Origin: PGYR01 sp034670025
Lineage (GTDB): Bacteria > Bacteroidota > Ignavibacteria > Kapaibacteriales > UBA2268
Length of the DNA stretch: 64,000 nt
NCBI GenBank assembly: GCA_034670025.1
Contig: JAXMOE010000001.1
Location: 950,555 to 1,014,554, forward strand
Direction of reading: 5' to 3'
Part shown: positions 27,317-37,816 of the stretch, piece after piece
Position numbering within the stretch: the stretch's first letter is position 1
Layout of the letters: each line of letters begins with the position of its first letter
Program-made: the position numbers and the translations under genes
The notes under the pieces: model-generated
What the model saw: the letters and a program-made list of their open reading frames with translations, nothing else
Database searches by the model: none
Told to the model about the DNA's origin: nothing

Positions 27317-30300
27317 TTATTTTACTACGTTCATCTTACCCGATTGAGTTTCCCCATCAACAGTAAGTTTGTAGATATAAGTACCAGTATTCAATTTGTT
27401 ACCAATTGCATCAGTAACATTATAATCTTTTGTATGAATACCAGCAGTTTGCTCTTCATTGCTCAATACTGTTTTAACAACATTACCTAATAAGTCAATG
27501 ATTTCTAACGTAACTTTACTATTCTTTTCTAAAGAATACTTAAAGTTAGTTTCATCTTTAACTGGGTTAGGATAGTTAGTTAAAGTAACATTACCAGTAA
27601 AGTTAACTTCTACAATTTTTGAATCATAACAAGTTTGAGTACCATCAAAGTCAACTTGTCTTAGTTGATATTGGTAAGTAGTACCAGCATTAACATTCTC
27701 ATCAGAATAGTTGTAATAACTAGTTGATTTAGTGTTACCGTTACCATTTACAAATGAGATTTGCTCCCATTCAGTAGTACCTTGATCTAACTTCATACGT
27801 TTTTCAATGTAGAAGCCTTTGTTGTTTTCTTCAGTAGCTGTAATCCAATCAAGATCAATTTGTTTCTCTCTTTGGTCACCTTTGAAGTCAACAAGTTCAA
27901 TAGGAACATCACAATCATCAATAGGCATTTCTCCGCCACCAGAAGACTTACTACCTAAGTAAGGTCTAATTAGTGGTAACCAAGTACCATTTGTCAATGT
28001 TAGAGTTGTACCTTCTGCAGGAACCCAACCAAAGTGGTGTAAGTGAGCATAACCCACATTACCAACACTAGGAGTAAATGGTACCCAAGCACCAGATTCA
28101 CGAGTGTTTTCCAATGCAAAATAACTATTGTTTAGTAAGTTACCATTAGCATTTCTTCTTCTAAATTCTTTATGAATATTCAAAGAAACACCAAATCCAC
28201 CCACAGGACCAACTCTGTTTGTTGGAGGAGTAATATAAACAGACATTGTTCTCAGACCTGCTCTTTGTCTCGATCCAGCTAACTCTAAACCAGTTTCACC
28301 TAATTGAGATATAGCCATCCAGTAAGTACCAGGCTCTAATATCTGATGTTGTTTTTTAGGTAGTAAGTATCTTACATACTCACCAAATTTCAACTTGTCT
28401 GTTCTGTCGTCTCTACCTCTACCTCTATCAATAACTGATTCTTCAATTATACGAGAAGGTATATCGCTATCTTTTGAACCTTCGTATATAGCTAGTGATA
28501 TTGCATCAGGAGCTTGGTTGATTCTTCCGAAGAAAGCTTCATAACCATAAATAGTATCAGTTTGAAGTAATTCAAACTTCATAGCTATTTGTCCTGAAAT
28601 ACTACCACCTATATAACCAGCACCCAATACAGCTTCATTATATCCACCAGATTGTCCGAAATGACTACCATTTCCACCAGATGCATACCCTTGTAAGTTC
28701 ATACCTCTACCGTCAGGGAATGCTCCACCACCGATATCATTTTGAGGGCTTTCTACAGGAGAGTAAGAGAAAGTTGGACCAAACTTAAGACTGAAGTCAG
28801 TATAAGTAGTGTCATTTAGTGGCTCTAAGTCACCATCAATAACAACTACTATAGCTTGTGCTCTGTATTCACCTTCACCTATTTCTCTAGCATTGAAATC
28901 AGGGAAATTTCTTACAATTTCTTGATTTCCTTCGTGAGTAGTAATTGCTCTAGTTCTACAGTAAACTAAGTTTGATGGATCAGTGTTTTCACCCCTGAAG
29001 ATTTGTACTTTCAAGTAGTAAAAAGGTGCATTTTTAGAAGTGTTATTAGTAGCAGTTACTTCAACTGGAACTTTAGTAGCTTGAGTTGCAGGCGCTTCAG
29101 TATAAGGCCAGTCAATTCTTACTGCACTAATTTCAATATCAGTTGCTTCCTTAGAACCAAATAATAAACTAATATTATCAACTAAGAAGTTATCATCATC
29201 ATCAGATGTACAAGTTGGACATTTTTGATCGTTTGTTGCGTCCATTTTCAATCTAAATCTGAAATGTTTTGCACCAGCATTTTGCCATCTGATAAATGTA
29301 TCAGGAATTGGAACAAAATACTTTTTGTAAACAAAATCAATACCATCATCATAGATGTCAGCTCTCAGTGAGTTAGCTTCTCTTAGTCCAAAGTTTGGTG
29401 GAGCTAAAGCAGAATCTCTATCACTTTCCAAGAAACCAGTTATGTGACCACCAGCTCCGAATATACCTAATGCAGGTACTTCTGTTTCTGGATCAACCTC
29501 GTCACCACCTCTTCTTGGGTGAACACTCCATCTTTTATCTTGAACATTAGTAATGTTAGCAACTCCATTATCAGAAGGAAGCATAATTTCTAACTTCAAC
29601 ATATCAGGACTAGCTGCAACAGAATTATTAGTATTGTTAAATACGTTGAACGGATCACGGTTAATAACTACTCTTGGCTCTGGGCCAATAAGTAAACCAT
29701 CACCAAATCCTCTGTCCCAAAATTCTCTATCCAAAGTTCTTTGAACTGATAGTGAAATAACAGAACCATAACGACCTCTCAAATCAATTGGATGAGATCT
29801 TAACTCATCACCAGGTTGATTTTCTTGACCATTAAGAGTCTTTCTGTTTAGTTTAATAACAGGAGAACTCATGAATATCTTGTCATTATTGTCAGCAGCA
29901 TATCTACCTCTTGGAGCAAGTGGATGTCTTGAAAGAGCATCACCACTAACTACGTCAGCATCTATAGAAACCCATTTTTGTACTGATGGAATTGGTTTTC
30001 CTTCAATAATATGGAATTCTCTAACATCATCACTAAATCGGTTGTGTAATTTCATTACGTGTAAGTTAACACCAGCAGTATCATCGAACGGCCATGTGTC
30101 ACCCAATTTTTTACCATTGTTTGGATTAGTAGCATCCGCTACTACAAATGCTGCCATTCTACCAATTTGGTATAATTTATTGTTTTCGTCTCTTGCAAAC
30201 TCATTCGGTTGGAAAGGAGGGAATCTCACCTCTACATAACCATAAGATGGAATACCATTTCTAGCTTGTCCGTTCCAAGAGTTTGTACCAGGGTAAGGAG

Positions 30301-32122
30301 CTACAGTTGCTTCATAGTTATTGTCATCATCGATAACAACATCTACTAATCTAACTCTAACATCCGGGTTACCTTCGCAGTCTTCCAATCTATCGTCTGG
30401 AGTTGATAAACATTTGTGATCAACCGGAACCGCTCTGTTATAAACCAATCTACCAGTAGCTTGATTTCTAACTCTAAATCTCGCATAGAAGTTTATATCT
30501 TGCTTAACAAAGTTAATACCTGTTGGCGATTGCAAGTCATTAGATACATTCTGAATGATTGCAACTGGCTGAATAGCACCTAAGTAATTATTACCAGCTA
30601 AAAGCTCATAATTATTTACTTCTTTTGTTTTTACAACTTCACTGAAATCCAAGTTAGCATTAGGATCTTGCTTTCTAACTCTGTACTGTATATCAACTAC
30701 TCTAAGAGTATTTTGATGTTGTTTGAACTTAACAGAAGTAAAAGTTTGAGGATAACTAGCCGGAGCTCTTACATAAGAGAAGTAGTGAGTGTATTGCTCA
30801 TACTCTTGAACCCAAGGGAACTCATCGTCATTCGCATTTGGTCCATTAGTAGTGTTATAGTTAGCGTGACGACCGAAGCCATAAACACCTACAACATTAT
30901 TTCCTCTCATTATGTCTTTTGCTTGTATAGTTTGGCGACCAAATCTAACCCCACCGACGAATCTTTCATAAACAATAGTAATACTACTATCATTCTTATT
31001 CAAAACAGTTTGACCAGAAACAGCAGTATAACCATCATCACCAGGTCTCATATCATTAGGGTAATTAATAATAACAGGTGGATATGTTTTTCTTCTTACA
31101 GGTGCAAGATTCTCAAAATAAATAACAATTTTGTCATTAGATAAAGTTCTTCTATAACTAACATTACCGTGATGATCTACTTTGTTAGAAGTATTTGAAA
31201 ATTGTGATAATTCATTATCACCATACATAAAACCAATTAAAGCTGGTTTGTATGTTCTAGAAGTAACGTCATTTAACCCATGTGGGTTTGCTAAATCACC
31301 TCTGTTAGCAGAGTTCCCTCTGATTCCACCATTAATATCATTAGGATTGTTACCTAAGATTGAATATTGGAATCCATAATCATCGGGTGTGTTGTCAGCA
31401 AGACCATTTCCAGATCTGCTTCTATTACCACCAACAAAATAATCCATTGAATTAGGATCATAAGCACTTTGCTCACCAGATGGGATATATCTATTACCTT
31501 CTTCATCATAGAAGTATCTTCTATTCGTTAAAGCAATAAGACCATTCGTTGTTACATAGAATGAATCATATCTGATACCATTGAAATAGAATCCACCAAC
31601 AATTTTTAATGGCATTGGGCCAGCAAAAGCGTTGTCAGTTGTATCTTGCAAAAAGTCATTGTGTTCAAAATAACTATCACCATTTGTTGGGTAAGCAGGG
31701 TTTCTAAAAAATCTTAGCCCCTCTTCCTTATTATTAGTCCAATAAGTTGAATCTACAACTCTTGGTCCAGGTAATACATCAACCCAAGTTTCTGGGTCAA
31801 TATCTTTTGAATAAATTGTCTCTGATGGTCTCCAGTAATCTGGTGCATCATCATCATTATCTACTAGGTAATAACCAGTAGATACAGCTATATTGAAGTG
31901 ATTATTGTTCACTTCCGTAAAAGGTAAAGGTGCAGTTCCTAAAACATAAGAACTCTTCCTTTGTATTTCACCATTTTTACTATTAACTAATTGATTGTTA
32001 TCAACGCTTTCTGTAGTACCAGCATCACCGTTATACGGCTCCAGTGTTACAGAAACATCGCTAGCAAACAAAGTAGTTGCAGCAAAAAGGGAAATGAGAA
32101 ATATTGAGTAAATCCTTCTCAT
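27317..32122 (-). CDS. Giant secreted protein with C-terminal T9SS type A sorting domain
   Basis: 1601 residues. A signal peptide ends near FASDV (about 20). The long ectodomain is rich in aromatic, Asn, Asp and Gly residues and contains no enzyme motif I can name; a KCPTC pair lies in the middle. Near residue 1430 begins a beta-sandwich (VELVDFKGDQREKQIDLDW through TYQYQLRQVDFDGTQ) of the kind that precedes T9SS tags, and the last 80 residues (NYPNPVKDETNFKYSLE through GTYIYKLTVDGE) are the type A sorting domain recognised by the T9SS sortase complex. The product is therefore exported across the outer membrane and attached or released. Function unknown; surface layer, adhesin or structural roles are possible. 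Confidence 0.9.
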   Translation of the reverse strand: MRRIYSIFLISLFAATTLFASDVSVTLEPYNGDAGTTESVDNNQLVNSKNGEIQRKSSYVLGTAPLPFTEVNNNHFNIAVSTGYYLVDNDDDAPDYWRPSETIYSKDIDPETWVDVLPGPRVVDSTYWTNNKEEGLRFFRNPAYPTNGDSYFEHNDFLQDTTDNAFAGPMPLKIVGGFYFNGIRYDSFYVTTNGLIALTNRRYFYDEEGNRYIPSGEQSAYDPNSMDYFVGGNRSRSGNGLADNTPDDYGFQYSILGNNPNDINGGIRGNSANRGDLANPHGLNDVTSRTYKPALIGFMYGDNELSQFSNTSNKVDHHGNVSYRRTLSNDKIVIYFENLAPVRRKTYPPVIINYPNDMRPGDDGYTAVSGQTVLNKNDSSITIVYERFVGGVRFGRQTIQAKDIMRGNNVVGVYGFGRHANYNTTNGPNANDDEFPWVQEYEQYTHYFSYVRAPASYPQTFTSVKFKQHQNTLRVVDIQYRVRKQDPNANLDFSEVVKTKEVNNYELLAGNNYLGAIQPVAIIQNVSNDLQSPTGINFVKQDINFYARFRVRNQATGRLVYNRAVPVDHKCLSTPDDRLEDCEGNPDVRVRLVDVVIDDDNNYEATVAPYPGTNSWNGQARNGIPSYGYVEVRFPPFQPNEFARDENNKLYQIGRMAAFVVADATNPNNGKKLGDTWPFDDTAGVNLHVMKLHNRFSDDVREFHIIEGKPIPSVQKWVSIDADVVSGDALSRHPLAPRGRYAADNNDKIFMSSPVIKLNRKTLNGQENQPGDELRSHPIDLRGRYGSVISLSVQRTLDREFWDRGFGDGLLIGPEPRVVINRDPFNVFNNTNNSVAASPDMLKLEIMLPSDNGVANITNVQDKRWSVHPRRGGDEVDPETEVPALGIFGAGGHITGFLESDRDSALAPPNFGLREANSLRADIYDDGIDFVYKKYFVPIPDTFIRWQNAGAKHFRFRLKMDATNDQKCPTCTSDDDDNFLVDNISLLFGSKEATDIEISAVRIDWPYTEAPATQATKVPVEVTATNNTSKNAPFYYLKVQIFRGENTDPSNLVYCRTRAITTHEGNQEIVRNFPDFNAREIGEGEYRAQAIVVVIDGDLEPLNDTTYTDFSLKFGPTFSYSPVESPQNDIGGGAFPDGRGMNLQGYASGGNGSHFGQSGGYNEAVLGAGYIGGSISGQIAMKFELLQTDTIYGYEAFFGRINQAPDAISLAIYEGSKDSDIPSRIIEESVIDRGRGRDDRTDKLKFGEYVRYLLPKKQHQILEPGTYWMAISQLGETGLELAGSRQRAGLRTMSVYITPPTNRVGPVGGFGVSLNIHKEFRRRNANGNLLNNSYFALENTRESGAWVPFTPSVGNVGYAHLHHFGWVPAEGTTLTLTNGTWLPLIRPYLGSKSSGGGEMPIDDCDVPIELVDFKGDQREKQIDLDWITATEENNKGFYIEKRMKLDQGTTEWEQISFVNGNGNTKSTSYYNYSDENVNAGTTYQYQLRQVDFDGTQTCYDSKIVEVNFTGNVTLTNYPNPVKDETNFKYSLEKNSKVTLEIIDLLGNVVKTVLSNEEQTAGIHTKDYNVTDAIGNKLNTGTYIYKLTVDGETQSGKMNVVK

Positions 32123-32178
32123 TGTAATCTCCTTAAATTGTTAAAAAAAATAATTATATTAAAATTCATATTCATTTG

Positions 32179-33864
32179 TTATCTCTTAAATCTCCAACCC
32201 TTGTCCTCATGTTCAAATATCCAACCAGCTATTTTGCCTGGTTCAATAGTATTGAAAAAATTCCAATATTCAACATCGTAAACGGGGCCAGAACTTGTAT
32301 CTTCATTTGGAACTGACTCAGCTTGATTTATAATTTTATTAAGTCTTTCTTTCCAAATTTCTAAATTTTCTTTTCTTAAATCTATCCATCCATCATAGCA
32401 AAATTGATTTATGTTTGTTTCATTAAACTCAATTTCATTACTATTTTTTTGTACAGGAATTTTTACAAAATCCCCTCTTAGATATTTGCCATTATCTAAC
32501 AATATTGGCAAACCGATTGATAATATTTGACTTCTCAGTTCATCATTCTGAACAACTTCATTATTTATTTCAGAAGTAAGTTTATCAACACTCTCGTTTA
32601 CTAATTCTTTAACTCCTTTGCCTAATTGCCCCAATAAATTTGCTTCGTGAAGAAGTTTTGACAATCTAGGTGGTCCAAGTAGCTCAAAAGCGACACTTTT
32701 CTTATTAGTTTCTTTTTCAAGCAAATTAAGTCTTTTTATAGCTTCATTTCTCAAATACCCACCTCTGTAAGTCGGACCTAAAGCAAACGCATCGATACCT
32801 TGAATAATATCTTTACCAGTATTTCCGCCTCTCATTTCAAATACAGCGTATTCAGCAATTTCCTCAGGCGTTACTAATTCCATTTGACCCAAGGCACTTA
32901 TAGCTTCAAACTCTCCCTTCGAAAATATACCATTTTCGCCAGTGTCAATATATACAGAATTGAGTTTTTTACCAGTCGCACTAACACCAAACTTGTTATC
33001 AAATTTGAAATTACCATTAGTTTCAATACCAGACTCAGGCTTCATATCAAAAAGTGAAATTTCTTTTCCACCTTTCTTCACGTTTCCGTGAGTAATTCTT
33101 TTCCAAGCTATAGTAGCTGCTGGCTTAATTTCTTTAACAATTGTATTGTTTGGAGTTCTTGCCAACAAATACATTAGCATAGTTTGTGCACCTGCAACTG
33201 CCGTTTTGGACATCAATACTCTCGACGGTCGTTCTTCACTGTGAGTGTAAGGAATATTCATCCCCATACCACCTGTGCCTGTAGTACCAATTTTCAAATA
33301 CATAGTAGTTTCAAAATCAGTCATTGCTTTGTGTAATATTTGCACGTGTCTGATTAGCTGAGGTATATAAGAACTCGCAATTAACTTTTCTATATTTTCA
33401 CTGTTTACATTACCAGTACTGATATCGTTAAGTACATTGTTTGATTGCTTATACACATTCAAATATGCAATAGCGGTAGCAGTATTAACACAATCAATTA
33501 TTGCATCTGGTTTACTTTTCTTGATTAAATCAAATAGAGCAGAATCTTCTGCTATTTTGTCGTCCAAATCAGAAAAGACATCATTAATAAAACCCTGTCT
33601 CGAATCATCAGAATTAAACAACTCACCTGGGTTTATATCTTTCCACACTTTTCTAGTGAATATATTCCCCCACATTGGAGTAAACTTAGTTGAAGTATTT
33701 TTATACTTACTTTCTAAATCATCTACTGCTTCCTTAGCTTCCGATTCTTTTAGTGAAGTAATTATTAATTCAGAAGGGTTGTGTTGCATCAATTTTTTAC
33801 AAATTGCAGAACCAACTAAACCCCAACCACCAATTACTAATATTTTTGAATTTTTTAATTGCAT
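32179..33864 (-). CDS. SDR-like NAD(P)-binding protein of unknown function, 561 residues
   Basis: The N-terminus LVIGGWGLVGSAICKKL (about 8-24) is a Rossmann GxxGxxG motif. The rest is unlike standard epimerases: an acidic insert, MYLKIGTTGTGGMGMNIPYTHSEERPSR in the central part, and a long C-terminal region. It is larger than usual SDR proteins (250-350). Similar long proteins occur in this phylum annotated as short-chain dehydrogenase, from memory. Substrate and pathway unknown. It is 57 bases from the start of the T9SS cargo gene on the same strand but the two need not be linked. Confidence 0.7.
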   Translation of the reverse strand: MQLKNSKILVIGGWGLVGSAICKKLMQHNPSELIITSLKESEAKEAVDDLESKYKNTSTKFTPMWGNIFTRKVWKDINPGELFNSDDSRQGFINDVFSDLDDKIAEDSALFDLIKKSKPDAIIDCVNTATAIAYLNVYKQSNNVLNDISTGNVNSENIEKLIASSYIPQLIRHVQILHKAMTDFETTMYLKIGTTGTGGMGMNIPYTHSEERPSRVLMSKTAVAGAQTMLMYLLARTPNNTIVKEIKPAATIAWKRITHGNVKKGGKEISLFDMKPESGIETNGNFKFDNKFGVSATGKKLNSVYIDTGENGIFSKGEFEAISALGQMELVTPEEIAEYAVFEMRGGNTGKDIIQGIDAFALGPTYRGGYLRNEAIKRLNLLEKETNKKSVAFELLGPPRLSKLLHEANLLGQLGKGVKELVNESVDKLTSEINNEVVQNDELRSQILSIGLPILLDNGKYLRGDFVKIPVQKNSNEIEFNETNINQFCYDGWIDLRKENLEIWKERLNKIINQAESVPNEDTSSGPVYDVEYWNFFNTIEPGKIAGWIFEHEDKGWRFKR

Positions 33865-34142
33865 TTAAATTCCATTTTTATACTATAAATTCATATCGTA
33901 TTTTTGACATTCACGTAAATTAAAAAAATGTTAATTATGAAACAAATAAGAAAAATCAACAGTTACTATTACATTAAGATTTAAGATTTCAAAGAACTTG
34001 TCACACTTTATACTTATAATGACACATGAACAGCAAAAACGTCTCATGATTTTGTAACTTTTTTTGATATTATTTTCCACAATTACATCAACTTTACCAG
34101 CTATTACTTATATTTCAATCACTTAAAGCGTTTTACATTATT

Positions 34143-35252
34143 ATGGAATTTTTTTTATTTATCACAGCATTTCTTGTTTATTTCTCAAGAGCAGTGTTTT
34201 TTGTTCTTGGATCAAAAAAAGGAAGACTAAAACTTAGAGACATTAACATTGAAAAATATCCTTTGGTCAGTGTAATAATTCCTGCAAAAAATGAAGAAAA
34301 TAATATAAAAAATTGTATTCAAGCTCTTAACAATTCAAATTTCCCAAAAGACAAGTTTGAAATAATAGTAGTAAATGATCAATCTACCGACAAAACTCAA
34401 AATATACTAGATGATTTAAAAGCGCAAATACCTAATCTTACTTCTTTAACAATATCTAACAATGACAAAAAAGTAATCCCAGGAAAACCTGGAGCTTTAG
34501 ATAAAGGTATTGAACTTGCCAAAGGTGAACTATTACTATTCACCGATGCCGATTGTTTAGTTAATCAAAACTGGATCATGAGTATCGCAAAAACCTTTAT
34601 AAACCAAAAATCTGACTTGGTTGCTTCTTTTACATTGGTTGAATATAATAAATTTTTTGGTAAGTTCCAAGCTGTAGAATGGCTAATGTCCCACACCATG
34701 GCCTCTGGCGGAATCGGGTTCGGATTCACTCTTGGTTGTTTTGGTAACAATATGGCTATAACTAAAGATATGTATAATAAAGTAGGTGGTTATAAGAAAA
34801 TACCATTTTCAGTGACAGAGGATTTGGCTCTTTTGCAAGCTGTTGACAAATTAGGTGGTAAATTAAACTATATCTGTACAGAAGAAAGTACAGTAATTAC
34901 AAAACCAATTGATACAGTTATTAATTATCTTAAACAAAGAAAAAGATGGGCTTTGGGTGGGAGAAGTCTCGGTTGGAAAGCCGTATTTTTTGTTGTTACA
35001 TCACTATTGATATGGCTAAGTGCAATTGTTAGTCTTTCTGTGGGGAATTTATACTTAGCATCTTTGATACTTCTACTTAAAGTTATAAGTGACACAATAT
35101 TAGTCCTACCTTCATTATTTACTGTTAAAGAGTATAAACTAATTCCTTATGTTATCCCCTCTAGTATTATATTTTTATTAGTAGAATTACTTCTTCCAAT
35201 TTTAATTTTGGATAAAAAAGTCGAGTGGAAAGGGAACACATTTGAATTATAA
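34143..35252 (+). CDS. Membrane-bound family 2 glycosyltransferase
   Basis: 369 residues: an N-terminal membrane helix (about 3-23), a GT-A domain with VSVIIPAKNEENNIKN, FTDADCLV (metal-binding DxD), TEDLALLQAV and the QRKRWALGG (QxxRW) acceptor motif, then about three C-terminal membrane helices. The layout is that of processive or lipid-linked GT2 enzymes such as those making surface polysaccharides or glycolipids. The sugar is unknown. The 278-base gap upstream holds no gene that I can see. Confidence 0.85.
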   Translation: MEFFLFITAFLVYFSRAVFFVLGSKKGRLKLRDINIEKYPLVSVIIPAKNEENNIKNCIQALNNSNFPKDKFEIIVVNDQSTDKTQNILDDLKAQIPNLTSLTISNNDKKVIPGKPGALDKGIELAKGELLLFTDADCLVNQNWIMSIAKTFINQKSDLVASFTLVEYNKFFGKFQAVEWLMSHTMASGGIGFGFTLGCFGNNMAITKDMYNKVGGYKKIPFSVTEDLALLQAVDKLGGKLNYICTEESTVITKPIDTVINYLKQRKRWALGGRSLGWKAVFFVVTSLLIWLSAIVSLSVGNLYLASLILLLKVISDTILVLPSLFTVKEYKLIPYVIPSSIIFLLVELLLPILILDKKVEWKGNTFEL

Positions 35253-35260
35253 ATTTACTT

Positions 35261-36550
35261 CTACCTTTCATTTATATTTATAGATTCTATGATTTTTTCA
35301 AATGTTGGCTCAAAGAAATCAAAATCTTTAGCTGATGATTGAAAGTATCCATAAAACAGCTGATTATTTTTTGAAGTAACTAACTCATATAACTTCAACA
35401 ACAATGAATTTTTATTTTGCTGTGAAAGCGTCAAGAACCGAGTAGCACTCCAACCATTCATTGTAAATTTCTTTTGAGAGAGCAAATCATATTGACTGTA
35501 AGCTTCCGTATTCTTTAATTGACTAGCCTGCCAAAAGGAAATTAACTCATTGGGATCACCTACACCATATAAATCTTGCATATTATAATTATAAGATAAA
35601 GTTAATCTGACAGCTCCAAACCTAGAACTTTTACTTTTTTGGGGTACAGTAATAATTATTTTATCCTCTCCGTCCTTTGCATGTTTTTCTACAATCCAAT
35701 GGGTTGGTAAATTTAAAAAGAAGTTACCATCTTTGGAGTCAACTCTTTCAAATTTATAGTCCTTTGGGTTTTTAAACTCAACGCCTGTGAGTTTATACAA
35801 TTTATCTCTGTCTCTTTCTGCTAAAGTTTTTTTCCCTAACCTGTCGTAACTAACTGCTCGATTGTTTAGTGCATCTGCATTTTTAGGGTTATCAGATAGT
35901 ATTTGGGTGTAAGTATTGACCGCACTCTGATAATCACCACTTTTAAAATAAACCAAAGCCAAATTCATTAATGTTTGAGAACTGTTAAGCCCTTTTTTAG
36001 AAGCAATTTTATATTGCTTTATTGATGCTTTATAATTTTTCTTATCACTGTATAGTCTTCCTAACTGATAATTAATTTCAGGGTTCTTATTATCCAAAGA
36101 CTCTGCAACTTTTAGATCTTCAATTGACTTATCTGTCTCCATCATTGAACTATAAGCACTTCCTCTGTTCAAATATGCTTGAGCAAATTTTGGATCTAAT
36201 TCTATAGCTTCTGTAAATTCTCTAATTGCATCATTAACATTACCCATGTACGCTTCTGCCAACCCTCTTGCGTTATAATAGTCAGCTACTTTGGAATCAA
36301 TTTTAATTGCATCGGAAAAAAACACCTTTGCTTCCTCATAATTTTCCAAAAATAGATGTGCAAAACCAATCTGTCCATTTATATAAGCACTATTCGGATC
36401 TTCGATAAGAGCTAATTCAAATTTATCTATTGCTTTTTCATATTTTCCATTTTTATAAAGGTTTTCTGCTTCATCAATAAGTCCACTTTGAGCTTGTAAT
36501 AGATTTGTTATAGAAATTAAAATTCCGATAAATAGTAAATATTTTTTCAT
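35261..36550 (-). CDS. Secreted TPR-repeat protein with C-terminal PsbP/DcrB-like domain
   Basis: 429 residues. A signal peptide (1-20, ending LQAQ) is followed by about six tetratricopeptide repeats through residue 240 with the canonical spacing (AENLYKNGKYEKAIDKFE, AYLNRGSAYSSM, ALNNRAVSYDRLGK). The remaining 170 residues begin FFLNLPTHWIVE and look like a beta-alpha domain of the PsbP/DcrB kind. It is probably a periplasmic or outer-membrane scaffold; exact role unknown. It converges on the GT2 gene and diverges from the small barrel gene. Confidence 0.8.
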   Translation of the reverse strand: MKKYLLFIGILISITNLLQAQSGLIDEAENLYKNGKYEKAIDKFELALIEDPNSAYINGQIGFAHLFLENYEEAKVFFSDAIKIDSKVADYYNARGLAEAYMGNVNDAIREFTEAIELDPKFAQAYLNRGSAYSSMMETDKSIEDLKVAESLDNKNPEINYQLGRLYSDKKNYKASIKQYKIASKKGLNSSQTLMNLALVYFKSGDYQSAVNTYTQILSDNPKNADALNNRAVSYDRLGKKTLAERDRDKLYKLTGVEFKNPKDYKFERVDSKDGNFFLNLPTHWIVEKHAKDGEDKIIITVPQKSKSSRFGAVRLTLSYNYNMQDLYGVGDPNELISFWQASQLKNTEAYSQYDLLSQKKFTMNGWSATRFLTLSQQNKNSLLLKLYELVTSKNNQLFYGYFQSSAKDFDFFEPTFEKIIESININER

Positions 36551-36595
36551 TTTCTTCGTGTTTAGTTTTATTATTAATTAGACAACGGATTAACT

Positions 36596-37075
36596 ATGAA
36601 AAAGTTTTTGTTAGCATTATTTTTCCTTTCTCTTACTTATACAGCAAAATCGGACGTAGGTTTTGGATTAATGTTCGGTGATCCAACCGCGGTAACAGTA
36701 AAGTCTAGATCTGGTGGTGCAAATGATTTGATTTTCAATTTAGCATTCAAATCACATTACGGTGCATTTCGAGTTGATGGTATATACACATTTAATTTCC
36801 CAAATGTAATTAATCACAGAAATTTTAGTTTGTATGCTGGCTTAGGTGGTGTAGTTGGTGTTGGTGATGGAGATGGTTTTTTTCACGGTAAACACAAACA
36901 CGACCATGATGGGGACGATAGTGACTTAAGCATTGGTGCAAAAGGTTTATTTGGACTAAATTTTACTCCGAGTAAGCAATTTGAAATATTTTTAGAAGTA
37001 GGCCCACTAATCTCACTGACACCTGGTATCTATACTGATATGGAAGGATCATTAGGTTTTAGATTTTATCCTTAA
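36596..37075 (+). CDS. Small outer-membrane protein with His/Asp-rich loop
   Basis: 159 residues, signal peptide about 1-19, then short beta strands ending GSLGFRFYP as in an eight-stranded barrel. Between two strands (residues 97-110) is a loop with four histidines and several aspartates (H97, H100, H102, H104), which could bind metal ions. No named family recognised. It leads a plus-strand trio with the DUF2807 and receiver genes. Confidence 0.7.
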   Translation: MKKFLLALFFLSLTYTAKSDVGFGLMFGDPTAVTVKSRSGGANDLIFNLAFKSHYGAFRVDGIYTFNFPNVINHRNFSLYAGLGGVVGVGDGDGFFHGKHKHDHDGDDSDLSIGAKGLFGLNFTPSKQFEIFLEVGPLISLTPGIYTDMEGSLGFRFYP

Positions 37076-37111
37076 TTAAATTAACAATTTTCAAAAATAA
37101 AGAGTTTATAT

Positions 37112-37813
37112 ATGAGATTAATCACTTTAGTGTTTTTAACAATAGCTTTATCTATTAATGCTTACGCTGATTGTTTACCAGGACAAGGGGAAACAATAAA
37201 AGACAAAGTATATTTTTCAGCAATTCATTCAATTGAAGTAAATGTCCCTATGGATTTAGTTTTAACTGAAGGAAATGAAGAAGATGTATTAGTAATTTCA
37301 CAAGAAGACATATTGAAAAACTTGAATATCCAGTTTGATGATGGAGATTTAACTATAAGTGGCAGAAAAGAACTTTGTCCAGATAATTTGACAGTTTACA
37401 TAACTATTAGTAAATTGACATCGCTGGAATTGAATAGTAAAGTAAATGTTACTGCCACCAACAAACTAAATGGTGAAGATGTAGAAATTGAAGTTAACGA
37501 AGGTTCTACTGTTCATTTAAGTATAAATGCTGAAGAAATATCATTAGATATAGAAGATGGTGGTAAAGTCACTTTAGCTGGTGAAACTGATGAACTATAT
37601 GTGCATGTTGAAGGTTCGGGTAATGCCAATACGTCGAGCTTAGAAGCTAATTCGGTTTATGCTGAATTAGACGGTAGTGGACAGATATCTGTCAACCCAA
37701 CTGAATCATTAGAAGCTCAGTTAAATGGCTCGGGTAAGATTCTTTACAAAAACAAACCAGCTAAGTTAGAGATAGAAAAAGACGGAACTGGTTCGATAAT
37801 TAAAATGAGATAA
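37112..37813 (+). CDS. DUF2807 (GIN-domain) secreted beta-helix protein
   Basis: 233 residues with a signal peptide (1-19) and regular short beta repeats such as IEVNVPMDLVLTEGNEEDV, LDGSGQI and LNGSGKILY, the signature of the DUF2807/GIN domain, seen as putative autotransporter adhesin head in Bacteroidetes. It probably folds as a right-handed beta-helix in the periplasm or on the surface. The function is not established; sharing a transcript with the barrel and receiver genes is inferred from short gaps (36 and 3 bases). Confidence 0.85.
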   Translation: MRLITLVFLTIALSINAYADCLPGQGETIKDKVYFSAIHSIEVNVPMDLVLTEGNEEDVLVISQEDILKNLNIQFDDGDLTISGRKELCPDNLTVYITISKLTSLELNSKVNVTATNKLNGEDVEIEVNEGSTVHLSINAEEISLDIEDGGKVTLAGETDELYVHVEGSGNANTSSLEANSVYAELDGSGQISVNPTESLEAQLNGSGKILYKNKPAKLEIEKDGTGSIIKMR

Positions 37814-37816
37814 CTA

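Noticed and set aside
30668..31144. Plus-strand open frame of 158 codons inside the large T9SS gene
   Set aside because: Antisense to a well-supported gene; composition follows from the opposite strand, and there is no ribosome-binding context of note.
33865..34142. Small gene or RNA in the 278-base divergent gap
   Set aside because: Only very short frames (18 codons) and no stable structured segment are visible.
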